The position numbers were made by a program, and so were the translations under genes. A stretch of 64,000 nucleotides of DNA from Planctomycetota bacterium (lineage in GTDB: Bacteria > Planctomycetota > SZUA-567): NCBI GenBank assembly GCA_031254915.1, contig JAIRTL010000034.1, positions 1-64,000 on the forward strand, given 5' to 3'. This document shows, in pieces, positions 16,027-24,984 of this stretch. The notes under the pieces were generated by a model. It was not told the origin of the DNA. It worked only from the letters and a program-made list of their open reading frames with translations, and did not search any database. Positions within the stretch are counted from its first letter, which is position 1. The number at the start of each line of letters is the position of its first letter.

Positions 16027-16332
16027 ATGGCCATCGATCCAACGACCGGGAGAATGGAAGGACTGGGCCGCGCGGCCGAGCGCGCGCCGCGGCACACCGA
16101 ACCCGCGTCCGGCGTGGAGTTCAAACAGTTCCTCCTCGACAATCTCAACAAAGTCAACACCATGCAGCAGGATGCGGGCAAGCTCGTCTCCGATATGGTC
16201 ATGGGGAAGGAACAGGACATCACCAAGGTCGTGACGGCGATGGAAAAAGCCGACGTCGCCTTCCAGACGCTCATGGCTGTCCGGAACAAACTGGTCGAGT
16301 CGTACCAGGAAATTCTCCGCATGCGGATTTGA
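16027..16332 (+). CDS. fliE: Flagellar hook-basal body complex protein FliE
   Basis: A 101-residue rod/MS-ring adaptor, standard length. Seen: the conserved FKQFLLDNLNKVNTMQQDAG, then KLVSDMVMGKEQDITKVVTA, MEKADVAFQTLMAVRNKLVE, and the terminal SYQEILRMRI, matching the family end (A-Y-x-E-I-x-x-M-x-I/V). GGGGAG lies upstream of the ATG. It is followed directly by a strong terminator, so fliE probably ends its own transcript rather than continuing into fliF. Confidence 0.97.
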   Translation: MAIDPTTGRMEGLGRAAERAPRHTEPASGVEFKQFLLDNLNKVNTMQQDAGKLVSDMVMGKEQDITKVVTAMEKADVAFQTLMAVRNKLVESYQEILRMRI

Positions 16333-16344
16333 CCGTATTTCTTT

Positions 16345-16372
16345 CGGCGCGGCGCGACCGCGCCGTTTTTTT
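16345..16372 (+). terminator. Rho-independent terminator after fliE
   Basis: Stem CGGCGCGG / CCGCGCCG, five-base loop, seven T. It splits the rod genes from the fliF-fliI genes. Confidence 0.9.
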
Positions 16373-16678
16373 GCGTTGCGCGCAGTTTTTATCGGACCAC
16401 GAAAAGCGCGTTATCGGACGGAGCGCGCGTCCGAGGAGGAACCGCAGGCGTCCCGCTGCGAAAGCGAAACGTTCGTTCGCCGGCGGGTTGTCCGCGTTGC
16501 CGCGCGGCCAAGGGGAAATTCGCCGATTTCGTCGTGGGGGCGGGGGAATCGGGGAAAACGCGGCGCGGCGTGGGAGTCGGGAGCGGACAGGCGCGTCGCC
16601 GGAAAGCGGGGCATATCGCGGCGCGTCCCCCTCTTGACGACCGGCATCCCGTGATCCGCCACTTCCGGGGGAATCGCC
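16373..16678 (+). other. 306-bp leader region of fliF
   Basis: GC-rich, no gene seen. A TTGACG at about 16642 could be a -35 box but no good -10 follows. A promoter for the fliFGHI genes must lie here if the fliE terminator is efficient. Confidence 0.4.
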
Positions 16679-18361
16679 ATGGATATTCTCAGACAGCTGT
16701 GGCAGGACGCGCAAACCGTCCTGAGGGACATGTCCACCACGCAACGGGTGGCGGTGACGTTTCTCATCGTCGCGGTCGCGGGTTGGTTCACGTTCGCGGC
16801 CTGGATGGGCGCGACGCCGTCGGAGGTCGGCCACAGGCCGCTGCCGATGCAGGTGGAGCCGGGCGACGTCAACGACATGTTGGCGCGCCTGAGGGAAAAG
16901 GGCGTGGCGTCGGCGGAATACGATTTCGATTCGCGCCGCATCCTCGTGAGCCAGGACGAGGAGAAAAAAGCCGTTATCGCCCTCGCCGAGGAAGGGCTTC
17001 TTCTCGGAGCGCACCAGTACGGCTTCGAACAGATGCTCGAACGCTGGTCGTTCGCGGACACGCGGTTGAAGTCGGAAGAGGCGATGCGCCTGGCGCGGTC
17101 CCACGAGGTCGCCCGCCTCATCGAGCAGCTCGATCCCATCGCCGAGGCGCAGGTCATCTACTCGGACGAAGTGCGCACAACCCTTTTCGGGCCGGCCCAA
17201 AAGAAAAGCGCCTCCGTCCGGGTGACGACGAAACTGCAAAAGCCGCTCACCGACGACGCCGCCAACACCATCATCGCCGTCGTCTCCGCCGCCAAAGCGG
17301 GGCTTGATCCGCGCGATGTCGTCGTCACCGACCAAAAAGGCAACAAATTCCACGCCAGCAGCGGCAATTCCCTCGGCGCGGTCGCGAAGCAGAAGTGGGA
17401 CACCGAATTCGCGCTGAACGAGGAACTGCGCCGCAAACTTGAAAACCTCATGCGCACCTTCGTGCCGAACATCCAGTACGAAGGGGACGTCAACGCCTTT
17501 CCCAAGCACGAGGTCGATTTCGATCTCACCGAAGTGATGTACCACGAAGTCCTTCCCGGCCAGCCTTCCCGCGTCCTCAGCGAAAAGCAGAGCGCCCGGA
17601 GTTCGAGCCGACCCTACGAGGAACCGGGCGTCAATCCGAACGTCCGCCGCGTCGCCAATCTCAACAACAACGCGTCGTTCTACGTCACGGAGACGAGCGA
17701 GGACCGAAAGCTGGGCGACCGCTCGAACCAGAATTCATGGCGCCAGACCGCGACCAAGGTCGGCCCCAAAGTGACGAACCTCACCATTTCCGCCATCATC
17801 CATCTCCCCTACCGGTTGAAACGCGACGCCGAAGGCAAGGCTGTCCAGGCGATGAACGAGTTCGGCGAAGCCATCATCGATCCGGAAACAAACGCGCCGA
17901 TGTGGGAGAAGGAGACGATGGATCCGATCTCCGACGACCGGGTCGGGGAATTGAAGCGCCAGATCGCGCACGCCGCCGGCATTCCGCTGGCCGAGATTCC
18001 CGAAAAAATCGAGATCAGCCAGGTGCCGTGGACGGCGCCCGTGTACGCGCCCACCGGCGCGGAATCCTGGTTCGCCAGGAACCTGCGGATGCTCAAGGAC
18101 AACACCGGCAACATCGTCCTGCTCGGCGTCTTCGCGCTGGTGATCCTGGTCGCCGTCTATTTCTTCAGGCGGCCGATCCCCACGGAAGTCGACGAACCGC
18201 TCGACGAGGGCGAACTGTCGCTCGCGCTCACGGCCGAAGACGAGGACGAGGACCTCGTCGACGACGAATGGGAAAGCCTGCGCGCCAAGGTCGCGACCGC
18301 GATCGCCGAGGACCCGAAACGCGCCGCCAACCAGGTGAAGCGCTGGATGCGGAAGGATTGA
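16679..18361 (+). CDS. fliF: Flagellar MS-ring protein FliF
   Basis: 560-residue inner-membrane ring protein, usual length. A first membrane helix (VAVTFLIVAVAGWFTFAAWM, about 22-42) is followed by the secretin-like ring-building domains: EPGDVNDMLARLREKGV, then FDSRRILVSQDEEKKAVIAL, LTDDAANTIIAVVSAAKAGL and DVVVTDQKG. A second helix (NIVLLGVFALVILVAVYFFR, about 478-497) leads to an acidic linker and a C-terminal tail (WESLRAKVATAIAEDPKRAA) that binds FliG. ATG is preceded by a G-rich stretch. It is immediately followed by fliG with a 3-base gap, consistent with their direct contact. Confidence 0.97.
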   Translation: MDILRQLWQDAQTVLRDMSTTQRVAVTFLIVAVAGWFTFAAWMGATPSEVGHRPLPMQVEPGDVNDMLARLREKGVASAEYDFDSRRILVSQDEEKKAVIALAEEGLLLGAHQYGFEQMLERWSFADTRLKSEEAMRLARSHEVARLIEQLDPIAEAQVIYSDEVRTTLFGPAQKKSASVRVTTKLQKPLTDDAANTIIAVVSAAKAGLDPRDVVVTDQKGNKFHASSGNSLGAVAKQKWDTEFALNEELRRKLENLMRTFVPNIQYEGDVNAFPKHEVDFDLTEVMYHEVLPGQPSRVLSEKQSARSSSRPYEEPGVNPNVRRVANLNNNASFYVTETSEDRKLGDRSNQNSWRQTATKVGPKVTNLTISAIIHLPYRLKRDAEGKAVQAMNEFGEAIIDPETNAPMWEKETMDPISDDRVGELKRQIAHAAGIPLAEIPEKIEISQVPWTAPVYAPTGAESWFARNLRMLKDNTGNIVLLGVFALVILVAVYFFRRPIPTEVDEPLDEGELSLALTAEDEDEDLVDDEWESLRAKVATAIAEDPKRAANQVKRWMRKD

Positions 18362-18364
18362 CGC

Positions 18365-19390
18365 ATGGCCAAACAAGCGAAGGCCGAGGGCCTCACCGGC
18401 ATCAGGAAAGCGGCGGTTCTCATGATTTCGCTCGACATGGAATCGAGCGCGAAGATCATGGCCAACCTCGAGACCGACGAGATCGAGCGCCTGTCGATGG
18501 AGATCGCCCGCATCGACGACGAAATTTCCCCCGAAGTCAGGGACGCCGTCGTGCGCGAATTCTACCAGACGCACATGGCGTCGAAGTACCTCGAAGTGGG
18601 CGGCATCGAATACGCCCGCCAACTGCTCGAAAAAAGCCTGTCGCCGGACGAGGCGGCGAAAATCCTCGCCGCGCTCGAGAACACCATCCAGCAGGCGCCG
18701 TTCCACTTCCTCAAACAGGCGGACAGCGAACACCTGCTCATGTACATCCAGGACGAGCATCCGCAGACGATCTCGCTCATCATGGCCCACCTCCCGCCGA
18801 AGCAGGCGTCCGAGATCCTCAGCGGCCTGACCCCGAAAAAGCAGCTCGAGGTGGTCAAGCGCATCGCCAGGATGGAACAAACGACGCCGGAAGCGATCCG
18901 CCTGGTCGAGCAGGGGCTGGAATCGCGCCTCGCCTCCATCGTCACCCAGGACCTCGAATCCGCCGGCGGCGTGCAGTCGGTGGCGGAAATCCTCAACCTC
19001 TGCGACCGCACGACGGAAAAGGGCATTCTGGAGAATCTCGAGGAAGCGGACCCGGACATGGTGGAGCAGATCCGCAAACTCATGTTCGTCTTCGAAGACG
19101 TCATCCTCGTCAACGACAAGGGCATCCAGTCCGTCCTGCGCGAAGTGGAGAACGACGAGCTCGCCGTCGCGCTCAAGACGGCGTCCGAAGCGCTCCAGGA
19201 AAAGATTTTCAAGAACATGTCCACCCGCGCCGCCGAAATGATCCGCGAAAACATGGAATTCATGGGCCCCGTCCGCCTCTCGGACGTCGAACAGGCGCAA
19301 CAGCGCATCGTCGACATCGTTCGCCGGCTCGAGGAGACGGGCGAAGTGATCATCTCCGGCCGCGGCGGCGACGACAACGTCGTCGTTTAG
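18365..19390 (+). CDS. fliG: Flagellar motor switch protein FliG
   Basis: 341 residues, typical. N-domain: LTGIRKAAVLMISLDMESSA; middle domain with the EHPQ motif (YIQDEHPQTISLIMAHL, about 128-144) that binds FliM; C-domain with FEDVILVNDKGIQSVLREVE and NDELAVALKTASEALQEKIF, the charged helix region that meets the stator. It sits on the cytoplasmic face of the MS ring and converts ion flow into torque and switching. The last residues (GRGGDDNVVV) are family-like. It lies 48 bases before fliH. Confidence 0.97.
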   Translation: MAKQAKAEGLTGIRKAAVLMISLDMESSAKIMANLETDEIERLSMEIARIDDEISPEVRDAVVREFYQTHMASKYLEVGGIEYARQLLEKSLSPDEAAKILAALENTIQQAPFHFLKQADSEHLLMYIQDEHPQTISLIMAHLPPKQASEILSGLTPKKQLEVVKRIARMEQTTPEAIRLVEQGLESRLASIVTQDLESAGGVQSVAEILNLCDRTTEKGILENLEEADPDMVEQIRKLMFVFEDVILVNDKGIQSVLREVENDELAVALKTASEALQEKIFKNMSTRAAEMIRENMEFMGPVRLSDVEQAQQRIVDIVRRLEETGEVIISGRGGDDNVVV

Positions 19391-19438
19391 CGCGTAGGTC
19401 GCGGGGCGCTTTCACGAACCGCCGATTGGAAGAACCTC

Positions 19439-20569
19439 ATGTCGGACTCGCGCGTCTTCAACAATTCGGACGACTTCCGGCCGATGCCGCTGCCGGGCGG
19501 CGTGGTGCCGGGCGAAGACGCGGAAAAACTCACCCCGGTGCCGTTCCAGTTTTCCGACATCCGCGCCCTCGCCGCGCGCATACTCAAGCGCGCCCAGGAA
19601 CAGGCGGAACAAAAGCTCGCCGCCGCCCGTTCGCAGATCGCGGAAATGGAGAAGGCCGCGCGGGACAAGGCGTACGGGGATGCGTTCCCGAAAGGCGAAC
19701 AGGCGGGCTTCGCGAAAGGGGAAAAGGAGGCCAAGGCGGCGGGCGAGGCTGAAGTGAGGAGGCGCCTCGACGACGAGCTGGCGGCCTTCCGCACCGAAAC
19801 GGAACCGGTCGGGAAAATGCTCGCCGGGCTGATGAATTCGGTGAACGAGCACCGCCAGTTCCTCGCCGCCCAGGCGGAGGCCGACCTGCTTCTCCTTTCC
19901 GTCGACATCGCCAGGCGCATCGTCGGCCACGAATTGTCCTTCGACCCGGAGGCGATCCGCCCGCTCGCGGTCGAGGCGATCGGACTGGTCGCCGAACGCT
20001 CCAACATCCGGATGCGCGTCAACCCGGAAGACCTCGCGGTCATGGAAAAGGAGCTTCCCGACCTGCGCGCCACCTTCCCCGATCTCGGCGCTGTGCGGCT
20101 CGAGGCGGATCCCGCGATCGAACGCGGCGGGCTTGTCGCCGCGACGCGCGAGGCGGAAGTGGACATGCGGCTGGCAACGCGGCTCGCCGCGTTCGAGGAG
20201 GCGATTCTCGGCTTTTCCGGCAAAGAGGCCCAAGCGCCGTGGTCGATCATTTCGCCGCGGTTCGCGCCTCCCGCGGAAGCGGCGCCGGCAATCCCGCCCC
20301 AGCATGCGCCGGCGCCGACGGATTTGCCGGACAATCCGGAACAGCCGCCCGGCGCGGCGCAACCGTCCGCCGAGGCGGCTTCCGCGCGGACGGCGGAAGG
20401 GGCGAAGGGGTCTGCCCCGATTCCGCCCGAACCGGACGTGCCGCAAGCCGAACCGGATACTCCGGATTCGCCGGCTTCCAAAGCCGTCCCGCCGGACGAC
20501 GCCATTCTCGACGCCGAATCCAACCGGCGGCGCACGGAGATTTTCGGCGCGGCCGATACGGAAGCGTAA
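19439..20569 (+). CDS. fliH: Flagellar export ATPase regulator FliH with Pro-rich C-terminal tail
   Basis: 376 residues. The FliH region (about 25-270) includes a long charged coiled coil (ARILKRAQEQAEQKLAAARS, then GEQAGFAKGEKEAKAAGEAE) and the conserved C-domain (LLLSVDIARRIVGHELSFDP, later MRVNPEDLAVMEKELPDL). Beyond about 270 comes a roughly 100-residue tail rich in Pro, Ala and Glu that most FliH proteins lack; it is probably disordered. FliH binds FliI and restrains its ATPase activity at the export gate. The stop is seven bases before the fliI ATG. Confidence 0.93.
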   Translation: MSDSRVFNNSDDFRPMPLPGGVVPGEDAEKLTPVPFQFSDIRALAARILKRAQEQAEQKLAAARSQIAEMEKAARDKAYGDAFPKGEQAGFAKGEKEAKAAGEAEVRRRLDDELAAFRTETEPVGKMLAGLMNSVNEHRQFLAAQAEADLLLLSVDIARRIVGHELSFDPEAIRPLAVEAIGLVAERSNIRMRVNPEDLAVMEKELPDLRATFPDLGAVRLEADPAIERGGLVAATREAEVDMRLATRLAAFEEAILGFSGKEAQAPWSIISPRFAPPAEAAPAIPPQHAPAPTDLPDNPEQPPGAAQPSAEAASARTAEGAKGSAPIPPEPDVPQAEPDTPDSPASKAVPPDDAILDAESNRRRTEIFGAADTEA

Positions 20570-20576
20570 GGCTGAC

Positions 20577-21947
20577 ATGTCCGTTTCCATGTACGAATAC
20601 AAGCGCCAGCGCCTCGCCAACATTCTCCCCGCCCGCGTCTCCGGCCGGGTGCGGCGGGTGACGGGGCTTGTCGTCGAGACGACGCCCCTGCCCCTGCCGG
20701 TCGGCAGCCTTTGCCGTATCCACTCCCGCCTGTCCAGGGAAACGGTCGAGGCGGAGGTGGTCGGATTTCGCGAAAACGCGACTTTGATGATGCCGCTCGG
20801 CGAAATGCGCGGCATTGGTCCGGGGGACAGGGTCGTATCGTCCACCACAGAACAAGTCGTTCCGGTCGGTCCCCATCTTCTTGGCAGAATCATCGACGGC
20901 ATGGGCAGGCCCATGGACGGCAAGGGGCCGATTGTGGCGACCGCGACCTATCCAGTCTACGCCGATCCTCCGGACCCCGTCCTCCGGCCGCGCATCGCCG
21001 ACATTCTCTCCACCGGCGTCCGCACGATCGACGCCTTCATGACGGTCGGCAAGGGCCAGCGCATCGGCATCATGGCCGGCACCGGCGTCGGAAAATCCGT
21101 CCTGCTGGGCATGCTGGCGCGATACACCGAATCGCAGGTATCGGTGATCTCCCTCGTCGGCGAACGCGGGCGCGAAGTGCGCGACTTCATCGAGCGCGAC
21201 CTCGGAGAGGAAGGGATGAAGCGGAGCGTCGTCGTCATCGCCACCAGCGACCAACCCGCCCCGGTCCGCGTCAAGGCGCCCTTCGTCGCGACGGCGGTCG
21301 CCGAATTTTTCCGCGACCAGGGCCTCGACGTCACCCTTCTCATGGACACGGTGACCCGCATGGCCATGGCCCAGCGCGACATCGGCGGATCGATCGGGGA
21401 AGTCGCCGCCGCCAAAGGCTATACGCCTTCCACCTTCGCCCTTCTGCCGCGCCTGATGGAACGCGCCGGACGCAGCCCCCAGGGATCGATCACCGGCTTC
21501 TACACCGTTCTCGTCGAAGGCGACGACATGAACGAGCCGATCTCCGACGCGACGCGCGGCATTCTCGACGGACACATCCTGCTGTCGCGCCGGCTCGCGC
21601 ACCGCAACCAGTACCCGGCGATCGACGTCCTCGAATCCATCTCCCGCGTGCAATCCGAGATCGTCCCGCGCGATTTCCTCCAGGCCGCGCGCCGCCTCCG
21701 CGAATGCCTCGCCACCTACAAGGACGCGGAGGAACTCATCAACATCGGCGCCTACGTCGCCGGGGCGAACCCCGAAATCGACAAGGCCCGCAACGTCATG
21801 CCCAAACTCCTCGAATTCCTCAAACAGGACATGACCGAATCCACTTCCTTCGAAGACACGCGCACCCTGGCCGCGGAACTCGCCAAATTGAGCGAACAGG
21901 AAGTCCAAATCCGCCGCCAGCCGCCTCCCGGGCCACCGAGACGGTAA
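20577..21947 (+). CDS. fliI: Flagellum-specific export ATPase FliI
   Basis: 456 residues. ATG at 20577 is chosen because the protein begins with the expected YEYKRQRLANILPARVSGRV. Walker A GIMAGTGVGKS (about 166-176), Walker B VTLLMDTVTRMAMAQRDIG (about 251-269), and the family blocks SLVGERGREVRDFIERDLG and AYVAGANPEIDKARNVMPKL are all present. It forms a hexamer at the base of the export gate and hydrolyses ATP to unload chaperones from substrates. No fliJ follows; the cluster ends here. No clear terminator is visible in the next 90 bases. Confidence 0.97.
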   Translation: MSVSMYEYKRQRLANILPARVSGRVRRVTGLVVETTPLPLPVGSLCRIHSRLSRETVEAEVVGFRENATLMMPLGEMRGIGPGDRVVSSTTEQVVPVGPHLLGRIIDGMGRPMDGKGPIVATATYPVYADPPDPVLRPRIADILSTGVRTIDAFMTVGKGQRIGIMAGTGVGKSVLLGMLARYTESQVSVISLVGERGREVRDFIERDLGEEGMKRSVVVIATSDQPAPVRVKAPFVATAVAEFFRDQGLDVTLLMDTVTRMAMAQRDIGGSIGEVAAAKGYTPSTFALLPRLMERAGRSPQGSITGFYTVLVEGDDMNEPISDATRGILDGHILLSRRLAHRNQYPAIDVLESISRVQSEIVPRDFLQAARRLRECLATYKDAEELINIGAYVAGANPEIDKARNVMPKLLEFLKQDMTESTSFEDTRTLAAELAKLSEQEVQIRRQPPPGPPRR

Positions 21948-22024
21948 CGCCGCCCACCGCTGCCGCGTTCACCTCCGTTTGGTAAGAAATTTCACCAATT
22001 CGGAACTTTTTCGAAGAAAACGCT

Positions 22025-22064
22025 TGCGAATCCGGCAATGTTATATTATGTTAATTATAACATT
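22025..22064 (+). promoter_or_regulatory. Promoter and operator palindrome of the DeoR-family gene
   Basis: AATGTTATA (22037-22045) and TATAACATT (22056-22064) form a perfect 9-bp inverted repeat with a ten-base spacer. TTGCGA (from 22024) and TATGTT at 17-base spacing could be the -35 and -10, with the palindrome over the -10. DeoR-type repressors often bind such sites and control their own genes (inference). Confidence 0.55.
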
Positions 22065-22097
22065 TTCGAACATTGATCCGGATATCGGAGCCGCATC

Positions 22098-22847
22098 GTG
22101 ACCAGCCTCGCCCGCGCCCGGCAAAGCGAAATCGCCAGGCATATCGATGCCGGCGGACAGGCGATCGTGTCGGAATTGGCGAAGCGGTTTTCAGTGTCCG
22201 AAATGACCATCCGCCGCGATCTTCGGGCGCTCGAGGACCAGGGTTTGGCGGTCCGGGTGCACGGCGGCGCATTGGCGGCCGAAAAATCCCGCTTCTCGAA
22301 CCGGTTGTCGAGCAACCTGCGCCTGAAGGCGAAGGCGATCGGCAAACTGTCCGGGTTCATCCCCGACCGGGGCTGCGTCTATCTTGACGGGTCCACCACC
22401 ATGCTCAATCTGGTCAAGCATTTCAAGGGAAGAGCCGGCCTCAACGTCGTCACGAACAACGTCGAGACCTTCAACCGCCTCGCTTCCCTTCCCGGACCGA
22501 CGCCGCTTCTCCTCGGCGGCGGTCTCGACTTGCGTACCGACAACCTCATCGGCCCGCTCGCCATTCGCTCGGTCGGGTCGCTCGCCTTCGACGTCGCTTT
22601 TTTCAGCGCCTGGGGTTTGGACGCGGCGACCGGATTGAACGAGGTGACGGTCGAGGACGCGGAAGTGAAGGAGCATGTCGCGCGCAGGGCGCGCGCCGTG
22701 CGCGTCGCCGTCGACCACACCAAGATCGGCGTCACTGCGGGCGGCGTGTGGAACCACGACTCCGGAAAGGCGGTCCTCGCGACCGATTTGGCGCCGGGCA
22801 ATCCGTCGCTGGCGCCGTTTGCCGGAATGTTCAAACGGATCATATGA
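22098..22847 (+). CDS. DeoR/GlpR-family transcriptional repressor
   Basis: 249 residues; GTG start with GGAG seven bases upstream. N-terminal DeoR helix-turn-helix: RQSEIARHIDAGGQAIVSEL, then FSVSEMTIRRDLRALEDQGL and VRVHGGALAAE, the standard family signature. The C-terminal sugar-phosphate sensor has YLDGSTTMLNLVKHF (family D-x-G-T/S-T), NVVTNNVETFNRLA and a DHTKIG motif. These regulators respond to phosphorylated sugars. The downstream genes encode a 2-oxoacid dehydrogenase complex in the same direction with a 42-base gap, so it may control that complex, which would be an unusual target for this family. Confidence 0.93.
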   Translation: MTSLARARQSEIARHIDAGGQAIVSELAKRFSVSEMTIRRDLRALEDQGLAVRVHGGALAAEKSRFSNRLSSNLRLKAKAIGKLSGFIPDRGCVYLDGSTTMLNLVKHFKGRAGLNVVTNNVETFNRLASLPGPTPLLLGGGLDLRTDNLIGPLAIRSVGSLAFDVAFFSAWGLDAATGLNEVTVEDAEVKEHVARRARAVRVAVDHTKIGVTAGGVWNHDSGKAVLATDLAPGNPSLAPFAGMFKRII

Positions 22848-22889
22848 CGCTTTTTCTTGTCGGCGATTTTCAGCGAAGAGAGGAAAGTG

Positions 22890-24248
22890 ATGGCCACAGC
22901 AGTCCAAATGCCGAAGCAGGGCAACACGGTTGAAGAATGCCTTCTTGTGGAGTGGCGCGTCAAGGAGGGGGACTCGGTCAAAAAAGGCGATATCCTGTGC
23001 GCCATCGAAACGGACAAGGCCTCGTTCGAGGTCGAATCCACCGCCGACGGCGCGGTGCTGAAATTGCTCGCGCAGGCGGGCGATCTCGTTCCCGTCCTCA
23101 CGGACATCGCCATCATCGGCGTAGCCGGGGAAAAGGTCGACGCCGCGGCCGCGCCCGCCGCCGGAAAGCCCGCCGAAGCCCCCTCCCCGGCCCGGGCCGG
23201 GGCGAAACCGGCCAAGCCCGCCGCCGCGGCCGCGAGCCAGGCGAAGGACGGCGCGCCCGTATCCCCCCGGGCGCGGAAGCTGGCGGAAAAACTCGGCGTC
23301 GACGCGTCCGCGATCCCCGGCTCCGGCATCAACGGCAGGGTGACCTCCCGCGACGTCCAGAGCGCGGTCGATTCCGGCGCCGCCAAGCGCGCCACCCCCC
23401 TCGCCCGCGCCGAAATGAAGGAAAAGAACCTCGCGCCCGCCGCCGCCACCGGCATCGGCGGCGTCGTCCGCGCCCGCGACCTGGCGGAAAAGCGCGCCGG
23501 AACGGCGCGTCCGACCGCTTCGGCCGCCGCGGCCAAAGCGCCGGAAGTCGTCCCATACAAGGGCATCCGCAAGCTGATCGGCGACCGCATGCACGCGTCC
23601 CTCATGGACCACGCGCAACTGACCCTGAACAGCGGCGCCGACGCGACCGCCATGATGGCGCTCCGGAAAATGATCAAGGAGCACGGCGAGGCGATGGGCC
23701 TGCCGCGCATCACCCTGAACGACATGGTGGCGTGGGTGGCGGCGCGGACGCTCCCCGACTTCCCGGAAGTGAACGCCGTCTTCGACAAGAAGGCCGCCAC
23801 GCTCACGAAATACGGCCAGGTCCAGCTCGGCATGGCCATAGACACGCCGCGCGGCCTGATGGTGCCGGTGATCGCGGACGCGCATACCTTGTCCCTGGCG
23901 GAAATGTCCGTCGTCATCGCCCGGTACGCCGAGGATTGCCGCAAGGGCTCCATCAACCCGGATCTCCTGACCGGCGGCACCTTCACGATAACCAACCTCG
24001 GCAACCTCGGGGTCGAGACTTTCACGCCCGTCCTCAACTCGCCGCAGGTCGCCATCCTCGGCGTCTGCGCGATCAAGGACACGCCCGTCAAGACGCCGGA
24101 CGGATTCAGGTTCCAGCCGCGCATGGGCCTGTCCCTGACGATCGACCATCAGGTCGTCGACGGCGCACCCGGCGCGCGCTTCCTCCAGGCCGTCGCCAAG
24201 GGGATCGAAACCATCGACGCCAGCCTGGCCCTTCTGGGCGCGTTCTAG
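22890..24248 (+). CDS. 2-oxoacid dehydrogenase E2 (dihydrolipoyl acyltransferase)
   Basis: 452 residues; ATG at 22890. Lipoyl domain 1-80 with the lipoylated Lys in IETDKASFEVEST (about Lys42). After an Ala/Pro linker comes an E3/E1-binding domain (VSPRARKLAEKLGVDASAIP, then GSGINGRVTSRDV). A second similar unit follows (TPLARAEMKEKNLAPAAATG, then IGGVVRARDL), so there appear to be two binding domains, which is unusual. The catalytic core has the active-site TIDHQVVDGAPGARF (His about 420). The enzyme transfers the acyl group from lipoamide to CoA. Substrate (pyruvate, branched-chain or acetoin-derived) is not decided by the sequence. Confidence 0.93.
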   Translation: MATAVQMPKQGNTVEECLLVEWRVKEGDSVKKGDILCAIETDKASFEVESTADGAVLKLLAQAGDLVPVLTDIAIIGVAGEKVDAAAAPAAGKPAEAPSPARAGAKPAKPAAAAASQAKDGAPVSPRARKLAEKLGVDASAIPGSGINGRVTSRDVQSAVDSGAAKRATPLARAEMKEKNLAPAAATGIGGVVRARDLAEKRAGTARPTASAAAAKAPEVVPYKGIRKLIGDRMHASLMDHAQLTLNSGADATAMMALRKMIKEHGEAMGLPRITLNDMVAWVAARTLPDFPEVNAVFDKKAATLTKYGQVQLGMAIDTPRGLMVPVIADAHTLSLAEMSVVIARYAEDCRKGSINPDLLTGGTFTITNLGNLGVETFTPVLNSPQVAILGVCAIKDTPVKTPDGFRFQPRMGLSLTIDHQVVDGAPGARFLQAVAKGIETIDASLALLGAF

Positions 24249-24258
24249 GGGTCGAATC

Positions 24259-24738
24259 ATGGAACAGGACCTTGCCATCCGCGAAGGCGTTGCGGAAGAC
24301 TATCCCGCGGTGCTCGACATCCAGCGCCGCGCCTACAGGGAAAAGGAGGCGCCGCTGTACGGCGAGAACCTCCCCCCCCTGTTCGAGACGCCCGAAACGC
24401 TGGCGGAGGAATTGGCGGCGGGAAAACGGTTGCTCGTCGGCGTCTATGACGGCAGGATCGCGGCGTCGTTGCGCATGAAAACGCTCGAGGACGGTTCGGT
24501 GTATTTCGGCCGCCTCTCGGTGGACCCCGACCTCCAGGGCAAGGGGATCGGCAAGCGCATGGCGCTCGCGGTCGAGGACTGGCACCCGGAGGCGGCGGTT
24601 TTCGTCCTCGATTGCGGCGAAAAGAGCGAGGAAAACCGCCACATCTACGGAAAGATCGGATACCGGGAGACGGGCGAAGTCGTCGAGGTCGAGTACGGAC
24701 CGCGCTGCGTCGTCATGAAAAAACGGCGGAATATTTAA
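24259..24738 (+). CDS. GNAT-family N-acetyltransferase
   Basis: 159 residues, ten bases after the E2 gene and in the same direction. Seen: the acetyl-CoA-binding motif A LSVDPDLQGKGIGKRMALAV, with preceding strand SVYFGR, and the C-terminal YGKIGYRETGEVVEVEYG (conserved Tyr near the thiol). Its position inside a dehydrogenase gene set hints at regulation or use of the acyl-CoA product, but GNAT enzymes are too diverse to assign a substrate. Confidence 0.88.
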   Translation: MEQDLAIREGVAEDYPAVLDIQRRAYREKEAPLYGENLPPLFETPETLAEELAAGKRLLVGVYDGRIAASLRMKTLEDGSVYFGRLSVDPDLQGKGIGKRMALAVEDWHPEAAVFVLDCGEKSEENRHIYGKIGYRETGEVVEVEYGPRCVVMKKRRNI

Positions 24739-24742
24739 GCTT

Positions 24743-24939
24743 GGTTCGCAGTGCGTACTGCGTGGGCAAACCGCGGGCCGCGCTCTACAGCGTTTTCGCA
24801 AATTGTCGGTCTTTCCACGGCGCGTTCCCGGTTGGCGCAATTGAGCCCGAAAACGCAGCGGCAAGGCCGACAATTTCCGAAAAACCGCTAAGCGAATGCG
24901 CGACGAAAACCACGAATCACGCACTAGGCACTGCGAACC
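24743..24939. repeat. Palindromic element B, copy 1
   Basis: 197 bp bounded by the perfect inverted repeat GGTTCGCAGTGC (24743-24754) and GCACTGCGAACC (24928-24939). Inside, 24789-24889 is an imperfect palindrome whose arms are AGCGTTTTCGCAAATTGTCG and, on the other strand, AGCGGTTTTTCGGAAATTGT. The inner 101 bp recurs, inverted, at 62704-62801. No protein coding. It behaves like a MITE or large REP-type unit placed between the acetyltransferase and E3 genes. Confidence 0.8.
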
Positions 24940-24984
24940 GCGAACCAATCGAAGGTTTCACTCAATGATAAAGGGGTGCTGAAA

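Noticed and set aside
16376-16654. 92-codon frame before fliF
   Set aside because: No ribosome site and random Arg-rich composition in a leader region.
17735-19300. Long minus-strand frame across fliF/fliG
   Set aside because: Antisense to two certain genes, Arg/His/Asp-rich random composition, no start signals.
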